This document shows, one piece after another, positions 42,199 to 51,588 of a DNA stretch of 64,000 bases. A program made the translations under genes and the position numbers. A model generated the notes under the pieces. It saw only the letters and a program-made list of their open reading frames with translations, made no database searches and was not told the origin of the DNA. This DNA is from Azospirillum brasilense (lineage in GTDB: Bacteria > Pseudomonadota > Alphaproteobacteria > Azospirillales > Azospirillaceae), in contig NZ_QLKQ01000014.1 of assembly GCF_003349955.1 (NCBI RefSeq), forward strand, positions 1-64,000, in the 5' to 3' direction. The first letter of the stretch is position 1. Each line of letters opens with the position of its first letter.

Positions 42199-42576
42199 TT
42201 AACGAAGGAACTTCTGAACGGCTTGCAGGAACTTCGTCACCGAGATCGGCTTGGCGATGTAGTCCTCGCAGCCGCCCTCCCGGATCTTCTCCTCGTCCCC
42301 CTTCATCGCGAAGGCGGTCACCGCGATGATCGGAATGCCCGCCAGCTCCGGATCGTCCTTGATCCAGCGCGTGACCTCCAGGCCCGACACCTCGGGCAGC
42401 TGGATGTCCATCAGGATCAGGTCCGGCCGGTGCTCCCGCGCGATGGCCAGGGCATCCATCCCGTTGCGGGTCTGAAGCGTCGCGTAGCCGTGCGCTTCCA
42501 GCAGGTCGTGGAAGAGCTTCATGTTCAGCTCGTTGTCCTCGACGATCAGGACACGCTTCACGGTTCGGTCGTCCAT
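42199..42576 (-). CDS. divK: Single-domain response regulator DivK
   Basis: A 125-residue receiver with no output domain. It reads [20 protein letters not shown], phosphoacceptor Asp57 in [16 protein letters not shown], and [20 protein letters not shown] then KPIS, which is essentially the Caulobacter DivK sequence pattern. DivK relays signals from PleC and DivJ-type kinases to control cell cycle and polarity. I preferred the ATG at 42576 (AGAAGG a few bases upstream), though longer starts at 42612 and 42645 are open. It is the first gene of a divK-pleD pair. Confidence 0.92.
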   Translation of the reverse strand: MDDRTVKRVLIVEDNELNMKLFHDLLEAHGYATLQTRNGMDALAIAREHRPDLILMDIQLPEVSGLEVTRWIKDDPELAGIPIIAVTAFAMKGDEEKIREGGCEDYIAKPISVTKFLQAVQKFLR

Positions 42577-42762
42577 CGGCGCCTTCTTGGGGCTGTTCGG
42601 TTCCGCGAGCATTGTGCCACCCGCGCTTCTGCTTGCAGCGACCACACCCGGAAAGACCGGTATATCCCGTTCACTGTCCCGCCGCGACGGTTAAATTGTC
42701 GTTAGCGATGACCTTCGCGGCCGGCCGCCAAGCGGTAAGTCCCGCGGATTCCACGGCTTCCA

Positions 42763-44559
42763 TCATGCGATGACCCGCTCCGGCGGGAAATGCAGGTCGA
42801 TCCGCGTGCCCTGCCCCGGCCCGCCGGACAGGGCCAACCGCCCGCCGTGGGCCTCCACCAGGGACCGCACGATGGGCAGGCCCAGCCCGGTCCCAGCGCC
42901 GCCGCGGATGCGCTCCCCCGGCACCTGCCGGAAGGGCTCCAGGACGATGGGACGGTGCTCCTCCGGAATGCCGACCCCGGTGTCGATCACGGCGATGCGC
43001 AGCCCGGTCCCGGTCCGCTCCTCCGTGCGCGCCACATCGATGGTGACGCGCCCGCCGGCCGGGGTGAACTTGACGGCGTTGGACAGCAGATTGAGCAGGA
43101 TCTGCCGCAGCGACCGCCGGTCCGCGCGCAGGCGCGGCAGCGGACGGGGAAACAGCGCGTCGAAGGTCAGCCCGGCGGACGCCAGCGTCAACTCCTGAAG
43201 GGCGTAGACCTCGCCCACCACGACCGCGACGTCCACGTCCTCGTCGTTCAAGTCGAGATGGCCGGCTTCGATCTTCGACAGGTCCAGCACATCGTTGATG
43301 AGTTCGAGAAGATGCGTGCCGGAGGCGCGGATGTTGCCGATGCAATCGCGCTGCCGGTCGGTCAGCGGCCCGGTCCCCGGATGCAGCAGAAAGTCCGAAT
43401 AGCCGATGATGACGTTGAGCGGTGTGCGCAGTTCGTGGCTCATCCCGGTCAGGTAGTCGGACTTGACCCGGTTCAGCTCCGCCTGCCGCGTGGCGTGGGC
43501 GGTCCGGCGCTCCCGCTCCACGGCTCGCTCGGCGGACTCCAGCATCAGGCCGAACGCGTCGGCGGCCATGGCGGCCAGCATCCGGACGGCGGGCGGCACC
43601 CCCTGGGGTTGGCGGCGGTGGCCGGAGATCACTCCCCACGGCTTGCCACCCTGGAGAATCGGTACAGTCAGGGCCGCCCCGGCTCCCATGCGCCTCAGGA
43701 AGTCCCGGCGGGCCGGAGGCGGACTGCGCAGATGGGCGTGGGCAAGATCGGGGGGCGCAACCGCCCGGTCGGCGCGCAGGAGGGGAACCGGCTCCGCCGC
43801 ATGGTCGAGGACCACGCGCAGGCGCGGGCTGCCGTCCGGACCGCGGTCGAAGACGCTCGCCGGCAAGGCCGCGCCGGGCCGGAGTTCCGGAACCGCGTGC
43901 CCCCAGTCCGGCGCCTCGTCCCTTGCCACCACCTCCCCGTTGCCGAAATCGTCGAAACGGCAGACGATGACGCGGTCCATCCCGGTGAGACGGCGGACCG
44001 TCCGGGCGGTGTGCGCCGCCATGGCCTCCAGCCCCGCGGCGCCGCGCAGGGCGGCGACGCCCGGCATGACGCCGGACGGCGGCGTCGTGGCAGGCCAGTG
44101 CTCCGCCCCGGCGGGCTGCCTCTCCACCTCGATGATCACCCGTCCGTCATGCTCGTGCAGAAAGGCCGGCAGCGGCCGGCTTCCCGGCGGCGTCACCGAC
44201 GCGTGCACCCCCAGCGCCCGCAGGTCCGGCGGCAGGGCGCGCAGCCCCGCCAACAAATCCGCGAGCTCGGGCAGTTCGAGAACCCCCACGCCACGCCCCA
44301 GCAGCCGGTCCGGCACCAGGCCGAGGAATTCCGCGGTGTTCGCGCTGCAGGCCAGGATGGTCTCGCCATCGCTGTGCAACGCCACCAGAGCACCGTGCGG
44401 TTGTATCCCATCGGCCGCGCCTTCGGCGGCCCAAAGGGTCGATCGGCCAACCCTGGACGGCGATGAGGGAGGATTCGGACTATCCGAAAACGTGTTCAGG
44501 ACGGGCACCTCTGCGACGGGAAGGTGCCGATGCTGCGGCGGGAACAATCGTCCGGTCAA
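42763..44559 (-). CDS. Phytochrome-like histidine kinase lacking the PHY domain and bilin cysteine
   Basis: A protein of up to 598 residues. Residues 47-150 are a phytochrome-type PAS_2 domain (GIQPHGALVALHSDG) and 178-335 a phytochrome-type GAF (AEPVPLL, then LAHAHLRSPPPARRDFLRRM and GKPWGVISGHRR). HisKA follows directly (SHELRTPLN, His375), then HATPase (LRQILLNLLSNAVKF, DTGVGIP). No PHY domain fits between GAF and HisKA, no cysteine precedes the PAS_2 motif where bacteriophytochromes attach biliverdin, and PASDIP is changed to PASVFD. It probably no longer senses red light. The start is uncertain (TTG at 44559 or GTG at 44508). It lies upstream of divK on the same strand. Confidence 0.82.
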   Translation of the reverse strand: MTGRLFPPQHRHLPVAEVPVLNTFSDSPNPPSSPSRVGRSTLWAAEGAADGIQPHGALVALHSDGETILACSANTAEFLGLVPDRLLGRGVGVLELPELADLLAGLRALPPDLRALGVHASVTPPGSRPLPAFLHEHDGRVIIEVERQPAGAEHWPATTPPSGVMPGVAALRGAAGLEAMAAHTARTVRRLTGMDRVIVCRFDDFGNGEVVARDEAPDWGHAVPELRPGAALPASVFDRGPDGSPRLRVVLDHAAEPVPLLRADRAVAPPDLAHAHLRSPPPARRDFLRRMGAGAALTVPILQGGKPWGVISGHRRQPQGVPPAVRMLAAMAADAFGLMLESAERAVERERRTAHATRQAELNRVKSDYLTGMSHELRTPLNVIIGYSDFLLHPGTGPLTDRQRDCIGNIRASGTHLLELINDVLDLSKIEAGHLDLNDEDVDVAVVVGEVYALQELTLASAGLTFDALFPRPLPRLRADRRSLRQILLNLLSNAVKFTPAGGRVTIDVARTEERTGTGLRIAVIDTGVGIPEEHRPIVLEPFRQVPGERIRGGAGTGLGLPIVRSLVEAHGGRLALSGGPGQGTRIDLHFPPERVIA

Positions 44560-44634
44560 GCGCGGTCTGGGGGGTGCGACAGGCTGCCCGATCCCGCTGT
44601 GTGGTGGTGGCGGCGGGAGCGGAATCGAACGGTG

Positions 44635-45444
44635 TCAGGCGGTGGTCCGCGGGTTCGCCGCGCGATGACCGGACGGGCGTGCGACCTTGCGTCCCGCGGG
44701 ATGCGGGCGACGTCCGGCCTTGTTGCTGTACATCCGGGAATCGGCGAGGCGCATCACCTCCTCCTCCCGGTCGTCGGCCCCGTAGGATTGCACCCCGAAG
44801 GAGAAGCGGACCGGCAGGTCGGCGTTGTTCCAACGCACGCAGTGCCGGCCCGCCGCCGCCGCGATCTGCCGGGCACGGACGTCGCCGCAGACCGCGTCGG
44901 TTTTGGTGAGCAGCAGCGCGAACTCATCCCCGCCCAGCCGAGCCACCACATCCTCCTCACGGACCGATCCGACGAGCATCCGCGCGACCTGCCGCAGATA
45001 GGCGTCGCCGGCCATGTGCCCATGGGTGTCGTTGATCCGCTTGAAGCCGTCCAGATCGATGATGACCAGCACCCCGCCGCCCGTTCCATTTCCCTTGGCG
45101 CCGCCTCCTTTGCTCCCCTGCCGCCGCGCGGCGGCGATCTCGCGCCGGAAATGGCTGAAGAAGCCGCGGCGGTTCAGCAGGCCGGTCAGCTCGTCCGTCA
45201 TGGAGAGGCTTTCCAGATGGGCGATCCGGTCGCGCTGTTCGGCGATGGTCGCGCGGGCCTCGGCGAGCTGGCGCTCCAGGGCCGACGCCTCGACCGTCAC
45301 GGCCGCCACCGGATGGGCGATGCGGGGGTTGCGCAACGGCGGCATCCGCAACAGCCGGTCGTGGGTTCCGCGGTCGAAAGGCAGTCCGTCGTGATGGTCG
45401 GAGGAAATGGGGTCCGGGTCCTGGGTGTTCACGACGGCGCTCAT
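44635..45444 (-). CDS. GGDEF-domain diguanylate cyclase
   Basis: A 269-residue, probably cytosolic protein. The first 50 residues are disordered-looking, residues 52-85 form a coiled coil (ALERQLAEARATIAEQRDRI), and residues 82-250 form a GGDEF domain with an intact active site GGDEF (171-175), an RxxD inhibitory site (Arg162-Asp165) and NDTHGHMAGDAYL. A poly-Gly/Lys insertion (SKGGGAKGNGTGGG, 111-124) sits in the N-terminal part of the domain. It should synthesise cyclic di-GMP. I chose the ATG at 45444, which has a GGAGA ribosome-binding site, over 45486. Confidence 0.88.
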   Translation of the reverse strand: MSAVVNTQDPDPISSDHHDGLPFDRGTHDRLLRMPPLRNPRIAHPVAAVTVEASALERQLAEARATIAEQRDRIAHLESLSMTDELTGLLNRRGFFSHFRREIAAARRQGSKGGGAKGNGTGGGVLVIIDLDGFKRINDTHGHMAGDAYLRQVARMLVGSVREEDVVARLGGDEFALLLTKTDAVCGDVRARQIAAAAGRHCVRWNNADLPVRFSFGVQSYGADDREEEVMRLADSRMYSNKAGRRPHPAGRKVARPSGHRAANPRTTA

Positions 45445-45657
45445 GGGCTTTCTCCACATGATCGGCACTGGCTGCGCCGAATTCAAAGCAATCGCCGTGC
45501 CATATGGTGAAATCCAGAAGACTAGGCCTTTCGTCCCGGCAACTTCTGCCGGGCAAGGCCGCCCCCAGGCAGAATTTGCCTGGAGGACAGCTGGTTGCGG
45601 AAAATTTTATCTATTTTTGATTTATTTTCTCTTTTGAACGGCTTTCGAACAAAAGGA

Positions 45658-45675
45658 CTGTCGGGCTCCCGACAG
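45658..45675 (-). terminator. Rho-independent terminator of the 2-hydroxyacid dehydrogenase gene
   Basis: CTGTCGGG (45658-45665) and CCCGACAG (45668-45675) make an 8-base stem with a 2-base loop. Read leftward, it is followed by CCTTTTGTT, a short U-tract. It begins 18 bases beyond the stop of the minus-strand dehydrogenase gene. Confidence 0.7.
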
Positions 45676-45692
45676 GCGCGCCCGCGGCCCCA

Positions 45693-46679
45693 TTACACCA
45701 CGCGGTCCGGCGCCGCCGCCCCGGCGAAGACGGCATCCAGATTGTCGAGCGCCCGGAAGCCCATGGCGTTGCGGGTCTCCACCGTGGCGCTGCCCAGATG
45801 CGGCAGCAGGAAGGCGTTCTCCAGCCCGCGGTAGCCGGCGTGCAGGTTCGGCTCGTTCTCGAACACGTCCAGCCCGGCGGCGGCCAGCCGTCCGCTGGCC
45901 AGCGCGGCGATCAGGGCCTCGTCGTCGACGACGGAGCCGCGCGCGGTGTTGACCACGATGGCCCCCGGCGGCAGGCGCCCGATCCGCTCCGCGTTCAGCC
46001 AATGGGTGGTTTCCGGAGTCGCCGGGAAATGCAGCGACAGCACGTCGCAGACCGCCAGCATCGCCTCGGGATCGGCGTGATGGACGGCCCCGGCCTCCTG
46101 CTCCGCGGGCAGGCGGCGCCGGTTGGAGTAGTGGATGGTCATGCCGAAGGCCCGCGCCCGCTGCGCCACCGCCTGCCCGATTCGGCCCATGCCGATGATG
46201 CCCAGCCGCTTTCCGCCGAGATGGGTGCCGAGAAGCTGGGTCGGTGTCCAGCCGCTCCACGCCCCGGCGCGGATCATCCGCTCGCCCTCCGAGGCGCGCC
46301 GCGCCGCGCCGAGCATCAGCAGCAGCGCGATGTCGGCGGTCGCGTCGGTCAGCACGTCCGGGGTGTTGGTGACGATCAGGCCGCGCGCCTTGGCCGCGTT
46401 CAGGTCGATGTGGTCGGTGCCGACGGAGAAGGTGGCGACGATCCGCACGCCCTCGGGCAGGGCCGCGATGGCCGCGGCGTCCAGCCGGTCCCCGGCGGTG
46501 CAGAGGATGCCCTCGGCACCGGTCTCCGCCGCCAGGGCGGCGATGTCGGCGCCGGACAGCGCACGGTCCTGCGGGTTCAGCCGGGCATCGAAATCACGCG
46601 CGGCACGGGCCTCCACCGCCTCGGGCAGACGCCGGGTCACCAGGAGGACGGGCCGTGTTGCGGGGGTGTCGCTGCGCAT
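45693..46679 (-). CDS. D-2-hydroxyacid dehydrogenase, glyoxylate/hydroxypyruvate reductase-like
   Basis: A 328-residue NAD(P)-dependent enzyme that would interconvert a 2-oxoacid such as glyoxylate and its 2-hydroxyacid. The nucleotide-binding motif is LGIIGMGRIGQAVAQRARAF. Catalytic residues are visible as Arg in VVNTARGSVVDD, Glu in LDVFENEP and His in LLPHLGSATVETRNAM. The residue region NRRRLPAEQE after the second strand suggests NADPH preference, by family rule. The ATG at 46679 has a GAGGA ribosome-binding site. It may interact with the glycolate metabolism encoded by glcEF, but it is 45 kb away. Confidence 0.9.
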   Translation of the reverse strand: MRSDTPATRPVLLVTRRLPEAVEARAARDFDARLNPQDRALSGADIAALAAETGAEGILCTAGDRLDAAAIAALPEGVRIVATFSVGTDHIDLNAAKARGLIVTNTPDVLTDATADIALLLMLGAARRASEGERMIRAGAWSGWTPTQLLGTHLGGKRLGIIGMGRIGQAVAQRARAFGMTIHYSNRRRLPAEQEAGAVHHADPEAMLAVCDVLSLHFPATPETTHWLNAERIGRLPPGAIVVNTARGSVVDDEALIAALASGRLAAAGLDVFENEPNLHAGYRGLENAFLLPHLGSATVETRNAMGFRALDNLDAVFAGAAAPDRVV

Positions 46680-46772
46680 GTTTCTGTCCTCAGCCTTCCG
46701 TTTATTCGGGGGGTCGGGCCTTCCGCTCCGACGCCGAAACACCCATAATCCATCCGACGCTGCCAATCACCT

Positions 46773-47663
46773 GTGGATGTCGCTTTGCAGAACCGCCGCT
46801 CCGCCGCCCGTCTCGCCCTTTGCGCGACCATCGGCGCGTTCCTGGTGTCCGTGACCGCCCTTCCCGTCGCCGGCCCGGCCCAGGCGGCACCCGCCAACGC
46901 GGCGGGCGCGGCGGTGGGGGCGGCCGCCGGCGCCGCGGCGAACATCCTGCCGCACCGCGCCGTCTACAAGATGTCGCTGCTGTCCGCCCGCAACAGCTCC
47001 AAGGTCAGCGACGTGCGGGGCCGCATGCTGTTCGAGTGGGCCGACGCCTGCGACGGCTGGACGACGGAGCAGCGCTTCCAACTCCGCTTCGTCTACGCCG
47101 AGGGCGACGAGATGGCGATGACCACCAACTACACGACGTGGGAGGCCAAGGACGGGCAGCGCTACCGCTTCAACGTCCGCAAGCTGATCAACGGCGAGGA
47201 GGACGAGGAGGTGCGCGGCGACGCCCGGCTGGCCAAGGACGGCAGCGGAACCGCGGCCTTCTCCAAGCCGGAACCCCAGGACATGGAACTGCCCCCCAAC
47301 ACCATGTTCCCGACCGCCCACACCCTGGCGGTGCTCGACCACGCCGGGGCCGGCGAGACCTTCTTCAACCGGGTCGTCTTCGACGGCGCCGATTCCGAAG
47401 GGGCGACCGAGGTGTCCACGGTCATCGGCGCGGCGGCGCCGATCAAGGAGGACGACGCCGACCCGCTGCTCAAGGGCAAGAAGGCGTGGCCGGTGCGCAT
47501 GGCCTTCTTCCCGCTGAAGAGCGATTCCGCCCAGCCCGAGTACGAGATGAGCCTGCGCCTGTTACAGAACGGCGTGGCCGAATCCATGCAGATCGACTAC
47601 GGCGATTTCACCGTGAACGCCATCCTGGAGAAGGTGGAGGCTCTGCCGAAGTCGGGTTGCTGA
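46773..47663 (+). CDS. EipB-like cell-envelope protein (DUF1849)
   Basis: A 296-residue periplasmic protein. After a signal peptide (hydrophobic 15-35, AQAAP) comes an Ala-rich linker and then the DUF1849 beta-rich domain: LPHRAVYKMSLLSARNSSKV, ADACDGWTTEQRFQL, MQIDYGDFTVNAILEK. The two cysteines (in DACDGW and at the extreme C-terminus, KSGC) match the conserved disulfide of Brucella EipB, which supports envelope integrity. The start is a GTG at 46773 with no ideal ribosome-binding site, so it could lie slightly downstream. Confidence 0.85.
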   Translation: MDVALQNRRSAARLALCATIGAFLVSVTALPVAGPAQAAPANAAGAAVGAAAGAAANILPHRAVYKMSLLSARNSSKVSDVRGRMLFEWADACDGWTTEQRFQLRFVYAEGDEMAMTTNYTTWEAKDGQRYRFNVRKLINGEEDEEVRGDARLAKDGSGTAAFSKPEPQDMELPPNTMFPTAHTLAVLDHAGAGETFFNRVVFDGADSEGATEVSTVIGAAAPIKEDDADPLLKGKKAWPVRMAFFPLKSDSAQPEYEMSLRLLQNGVAESMQIDYGDFTVNAILEKVEALPKSGC

Positions 47664-47810
47664 CCGCCGGGCGCAAAGGTCACAGCCTTTGGCGCAAATC
47701 GTTACAATTCAATGTGCCATATTATGACGAAACTGGCCTAAGCTGTGCATGGTGCATCCACGCCTCCATGGAGTCATGGTGTGCACCGACAGCAGGATGA
47801 GGGTTTCCCT

Positions 47811-48038
47811 ATGGCCAAGAAGCAGGTTTTGGTGGGACAGGTGTTCCAGACCGTTGGCGCGACCAACGGGCGGTCCTGGCGCGTGCGGGAGACCGTGACC
47901 CTGTTCGGCATCCCGCATGCCCGCGTGGTCAGCACGGAGGACGAGGGCGACGCCAAGACGCTGAGCTGCTTCGTCCTGGTCGACTCCAACTATTACCGCA
48001 TGATCGGATCGGCCCCCGCCGGCAACGTCGCGGCCTGA
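47811..48038 (+). CDS. Small conserved-looking protein of unknown function
   Basis: A 75-residue protein that is largely beta-strand: KKQVLVGQVFQTVGATNGRS, WRVRETVTLFGIPHARVVST and LSCFVLVDSNYYRMIG. No domain was recognised. The ATG at 47811 is supported by AGGATGAGG upstream. It is monocistronic, with a strong terminator downstream, and is preceded by an AT-rich promoter-like stretch near 47700-47740. Confidence 0.75.
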   Translation: MAKKQVLVGQVFQTVGATNGRSWRVRETVTLFGIPHARVVSTEDEGDAKTLSCFVLVDSNYYRMIGSAPAGNVAA

Positions 48039-48066
48039 CGCCTTCCGGTTTCGCCTTTCCGTTCCC

Positions 48067-48110
48067 AACAAGAAAGCCCCCCGGCCTCGCGGACGGGGGG
48101 CTTTCTTGTT
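48067..48110. terminator. Strong bidirectional terminator
   Basis: AACAAGAAAGCCCCCC (48067-48082) and GGGGGGCTTTCTTGTT (48095-48110) form a perfect 16-base stem with a 12-base loop. It lies between the convergent small-protein gene and aspS and can serve both. Confidence 0.9.
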
Positions 48111-48162
48111 GGCCGCCCTTCCCTCCCCGCCGAAGCGGGAAGGGAAAGGAGAACTCAAGCCG

Positions 48163-49992
48163 TCAGGTGGCGGCCTTCGGCGCCTCGGCGGCGACCTTCG
48201 GCTTCGGCAGGTCCAGCTTCAGGTGCAGTTCGCGCAGGCGCGCCTGATCCACCGGGGCCGGGGCCTGCATCAGCAGGTCTTCCGCGCGCTGGTTCAGCGG
48301 GAAGGCGATGACCTCGCGGATGTTCGGCTCGTCGGCCAGCAGCATCACGATGCGGTCGATGCCCGGAGCCGAGCCGCCGTGCGGCGGCGCTCCCAGCTTG
48401 AAGGCGCTGAGCATGCCGCCGAAGCGGGCTTCCAGCTCCTCCGGCGGGTAGCCGGCGATCTCGAACGCCTTGTACATCAGCTCCGGCAGATGGTTCCGGA
48501 TGGCGCCCGACGACAGCTCCACGCCGTTGCAGACGATGTCGTACTGGTACGCCTTGATGTCCAGCGGGTTCATCGTGTTCAGCGCCTCCAGGCCGCCCTG
48601 CGGCATGGAGAAGGGGTTGTGGCTGAAGATGACCTTGTTGGTCTCCTCGTCCAGCTCGTACATCGGGAAGTCGACGATCCAGCAGAAGCGGAAGGCGTTC
48701 TTCTCGATCAGGTCCAACTCCTCGCCGATCTTCGTGCGGGCGAAGCCGGCCAGCTTGGCCGCCGGGCCGGGCTGGTCGCAGACGAAGAAGACCGCGTCGC
48801 CGTCCTCCACGCCCGCCGCGGTGCGCAGCTCGGCCTGGGCGGCCTCCGGCACGAACTTGGCGATCGGGCCCTTGCCGCCCGCCGCCTCGAAGATGATGTA
48901 GCCGAGGCCCGGAGCGCCGAGGCCGCGCGCCCAGTCGTTCAGCTTGTCGAAGAAGCTGCGCGGCTTGTCGGACACCTTCGGGGCGCGGATGGCGCGGACC
49001 ACGCCGCCCTTCTCCAGCGTCTGCTTGAAGGCGCGGAACTCCACGTCGTCGCGCTTGAAGACGGCGGTGACGTCGGTGATCTCCAGCGGGTTGCGCAGGT
49101 CCGGCTTGTCGTTGCCGTACTTCAGCATCGACTCCGCGAAGGAGATGCGGCGGAAGGGCGGCTTGTCGATGGCCGGCGGCGTCTCGCGGCGGAAGCCGCC
49201 GAACTCGTCGAAGATGCCGTGCAGCACCGGCTCGATGGCGGCGAACACGTCCTCCTGGGTGACGAAGGACATCTCGAAGTCGAGCTGGTAGAACTCGCCC
49301 GGCGAGCGGTCGGCGCGGGCGTCCTCATCGCGGAAGCAGGGGGCGATCTGGAAGTAGCGGTCGAACCCGGCGACCATCAGCAGCTGCTTGAACTGCTGCG
49401 GCGCCTGGGGCAGCGCGTAGAACTTGCCCGGATGGTTGCGGCTGGGCACCAGATAGTCGCGGGCACCCTCCGGCGAGGAGGCGGTCAGGATCGGCGTCTG
49501 GAACTCGGTGAAGCCCTGGTCGATCATGCGGCGGCGCGCCGACGCGATGACGCGCGAGCGCAGCAGGATGTTCTCGTGGATGCGCTCGCGGCGCAGGTCG
49601 AGGAAGCGGTAGCGCAGGCGCACGTCCTCGCCGGCGTCGGTGTCCTGGTTGACCTGCAGCGGGATCTGCTCCGCCTCGCCCTGCACCGACAGCTCGGCGA
49701 TCTGCACCTCGATGCGGCCGGTCGGCAGGCGGTCGTTGATGGTCTCCGCCGTGCGCTTGACCACCTTGCCGGTCACGGTGATGACCGATTCCAGCTTCAG
49801 CCGCTCCGCCGCCTGGAAGGCCGGGTTGGAGGTGTCGACCACGCACTGCGTCAGGCCGTAATGGTCGCGCAGGTCGATGAACAGGAGCTGTCCATGGTCG
49901 CGCTTGCGGTTGATCCAGCCCGACAGGCGGACAATCTGACCGGCGTTCTCTTCGCGAAGCTGGCCGCAGGTGTGCGTGCGGTAGGGGTGCAT
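48163..49992 (-). CDS. aspS: Aspartyl-tRNA synthetase
   Basis: A 609-residue class IIb synthetase charging tRNA-Asp. It has an N-terminal OB-fold ([20 protein letters not shown]), motif 2 ([20 protein letters not shown]), the bacterial insertion domain, and motif 3 in [19 protein letters not shown]. The length fits the bacterial type. Alphaproteobacteria often carry a non-discriminating form used with GatCAB; that cannot be settled here. I chose the ATG at 49992 ([10 protein letters not shown]). Confidence 0.95.
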   Translation of the reverse strand: MHPYRTHTCGQLREENAGQIVRLSGWINRKRDHGQLLFIDLRDHYGLTQCVVDTSNPAFQAAERLKLESVITVTGKVVKRTAETINDRLPTGRIEVQIAELSVQGEAEQIPLQVNQDTDAGEDVRLRYRFLDLRRERIHENILLRSRVIASARRRMIDQGFTEFQTPILTASSPEGARDYLVPSRNHPGKFYALPQAPQQFKQLLMVAGFDRYFQIAPCFRDEDARADRSPGEFYQLDFEMSFVTQEDVFAAIEPVLHGIFDEFGGFRRETPPAIDKPPFRRISFAESMLKYGNDKPDLRNPLEITDVTAVFKRDDVEFRAFKQTLEKGGVVRAIRAPKVSDKPRSFFDKLNDWARGLGAPGLGYIIFEAAGGKGPIAKFVPEAAQAELRTAAGVEDGDAVFFVCDQPGPAAKLAGFARTKIGEELDLIEKNAFRFCWIVDFPMYELDEETNKVIFSHNPFSMPQGGLEALNTMNPLDIKAYQYDIVCNGVELSSGAIRNHLPELMYKAFEIAGYPPEELEARFGGMLSAFKLGAPPHGGSAPGIDRIVMLLADEPNIREVIAFPLNQRAEDLLMQAPAPVDQARLRELHLKLDLPKPKVAAEAPKAAT

Positions 49993-50158
49993 GGGTCGAA
50001 ACACCTTGGAAAAGGTCGGAATCCTGCGCGGAAAGGCGGCCCGACACACCACACCGACAGCGCGGGAATGTCAAGTCGCCATCCGCGTCCGCTGCACGCT
50101 GGGAGAGTTGCCGAAGGGCGAGCTTTCGCGCGGTCGCGCGCTCGTGTATGAAGCGGCT

Positions 50159-51325
50159 ATGACACTGATCACGACCACCGATGACCTTGACGCCTTCTGC
50201 CGCTCGCTGGCCGGGGTGGACTACATCACCGTCGACACCGAATTCCTGCGCGAGAAGACCTATTGGCCGCAGCTCTGCCTCGTGCAGGTCGGCGCGCCGA
50301 ACGGCGCGGTCGCCATCGACCCGCTGGCCGAAGGGATCGACCTGGCGCCGCTGTTCCGCGTGATGGTGGACCCGGCCATCCTCAAGGTGTTCCACGCCGC
50401 CCGGCAGGACGTGGAGATCTTCTGGCATCTGTCCGGCCAGATCCCCCACCCGCTGTTCGACACCCAGGTCGCCGCCATGGTCTGCGGCTTCGGCGAGAGC
50501 GTGGGGTACGAGACGCTGGTCACCAAGCTGGCCGGGGCGCGCATCGACAAGTCCAGCCGCTTCACCGACTGGTCGCACCGCCCGCTGACCGAGCGGCAGC
50601 TGACCTACGCCCTGTCCGACGTGATCCATCTGCGCCCGGCCTACGAGAAGCTGAAGCGCCGCCTCGTCCGCTCCGGCCGCGCCCATTGGCTGGAAGAGGA
50701 GATGGCCGTCCTGACCGATCCGGCCACCTACCAGGTGGACCCGGACAGCTCCTGGCTGCGGCTGAAGGTGCGCACCAACAAGCCGCGCTTCATGGCGGTG
50801 CTGAAGGAGCTGGCGGCGTGGCGGGAGCGTGAGGCGCAGCGCCGCGACCTGCCCCGCTCGCGCGTGCTGCGCGACGAGGCGCTGCTGGAGATCGCCGCCC
50901 ACGCCCCGACCAGCGTGGACGACCTCGCCCGCACCCGCGGCATGGGCCGCGGCTTCGCCGAGGGGCGTCAAGGCGCCGAGGTGCTGGCCTGCGTCCAGAA
51001 GGGGCTGGACATCCCGGAGTCCGACCTGCCGCGCGTCGAACCGCGCGAGGAGCCGCCGCCCGGACTGCAACCCATCGTTGAACTTCTGCGCGTGCTTCTG
51101 AAGATGAAGTGCGAGGAGAACAACGTGGCGTCCAAGCTGATCGCGTCGGCCGCCGATCTGGAGGCGATCGCGGCGGACGACGAGGCCCAGGTGCCCGCGA
51201 TGCAGGGCTGGCGCCGGGAATTGTTCGGCGACGACGCCCTGGCGCTCAAGCATGGCCGCATCGGCCTGGCGGTGCTCGACCGCCGTGTCCGCATCGTTCC
51301 GACCGCCAATGGAGAGGGGCCTTGA
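50159..51325 (+). CDS. rnd: Ribonuclease D
   Basis: A 388-residue 3'-to-5' exonuclease for tRNA maturation. The DEDD exonuclease domain is visible: ITVDTEFLREKTYWPQLCLV, VFHAARQDVEIF, LFDTQVAAMVCGFGES, and ALSDVIHLRPAYEKL, supplying the acidic residues and the tyrosine. An HRDC domain follows (about 205-285), then a second HRDC-like C-terminal domain. It is divergent from aspS, 166 bases away, and its ATG at 50159 is followed by the expected start of the exonuclease fold. Confidence 0.93.
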   Translation: MTLITTTDDLDAFCRSLAGVDYITVDTEFLREKTYWPQLCLVQVGAPNGAVAIDPLAEGIDLAPLFRVMVDPAILKVFHAARQDVEIFWHLSGQIPHPLFDTQVAAMVCGFGESVGYETLVTKLAGARIDKSSRFTDWSHRPLTERQLTYALSDVIHLRPAYEKLKRRLVRSGRAHWLEEEMAVLTDPATYQVDPDSSWLRLKVRTNKPRFMAVLKELAAWREREAQRRDLPRSRVLRDEALLEIAAHAPTSVDDLARTRGMGRGFAEGRQGAEVLACVQKGLDIPESDLPRVEPREEPPPGLQPIVELLRVLLKMKCEENNVASKLIASAADLEAIAADDEAQVPAMQGWRRELFGDDALALKHGRIGLAVLDRRVRIVPTANGEGP

Positions 51326-51588
51326 ATGGCCCCATTCGGAATCATTCCAAAATGGCGCAAGAATCCGGCCGGGCCGTTACAGGTTCGCTCAGCTTCGCGA
51401 CGTTTAGCCAAAATTATGAAACATTTCATCGCAATTAACAGCGCTTTAAGGCATTGTTAAAAAAACCATGGGCTAATAAGTCACGGGCTCCGTATCCATG
51501 CCGTGTGGCGGCGCGGTTTGGTTCGCGGGGAAATTCTCGCCTTTAAGGTGCGCACAAGCCCTATGCGCACACCCGGGGGATTTCGCGT

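Noticed and set aside
51435-51460. Inverted TTAACA/TGTTAA followed by an A-run, considered a terminator for rnd
   Set aside because: The stem is only six A/T-rich pairs with a 14-base loop, too weak to call.
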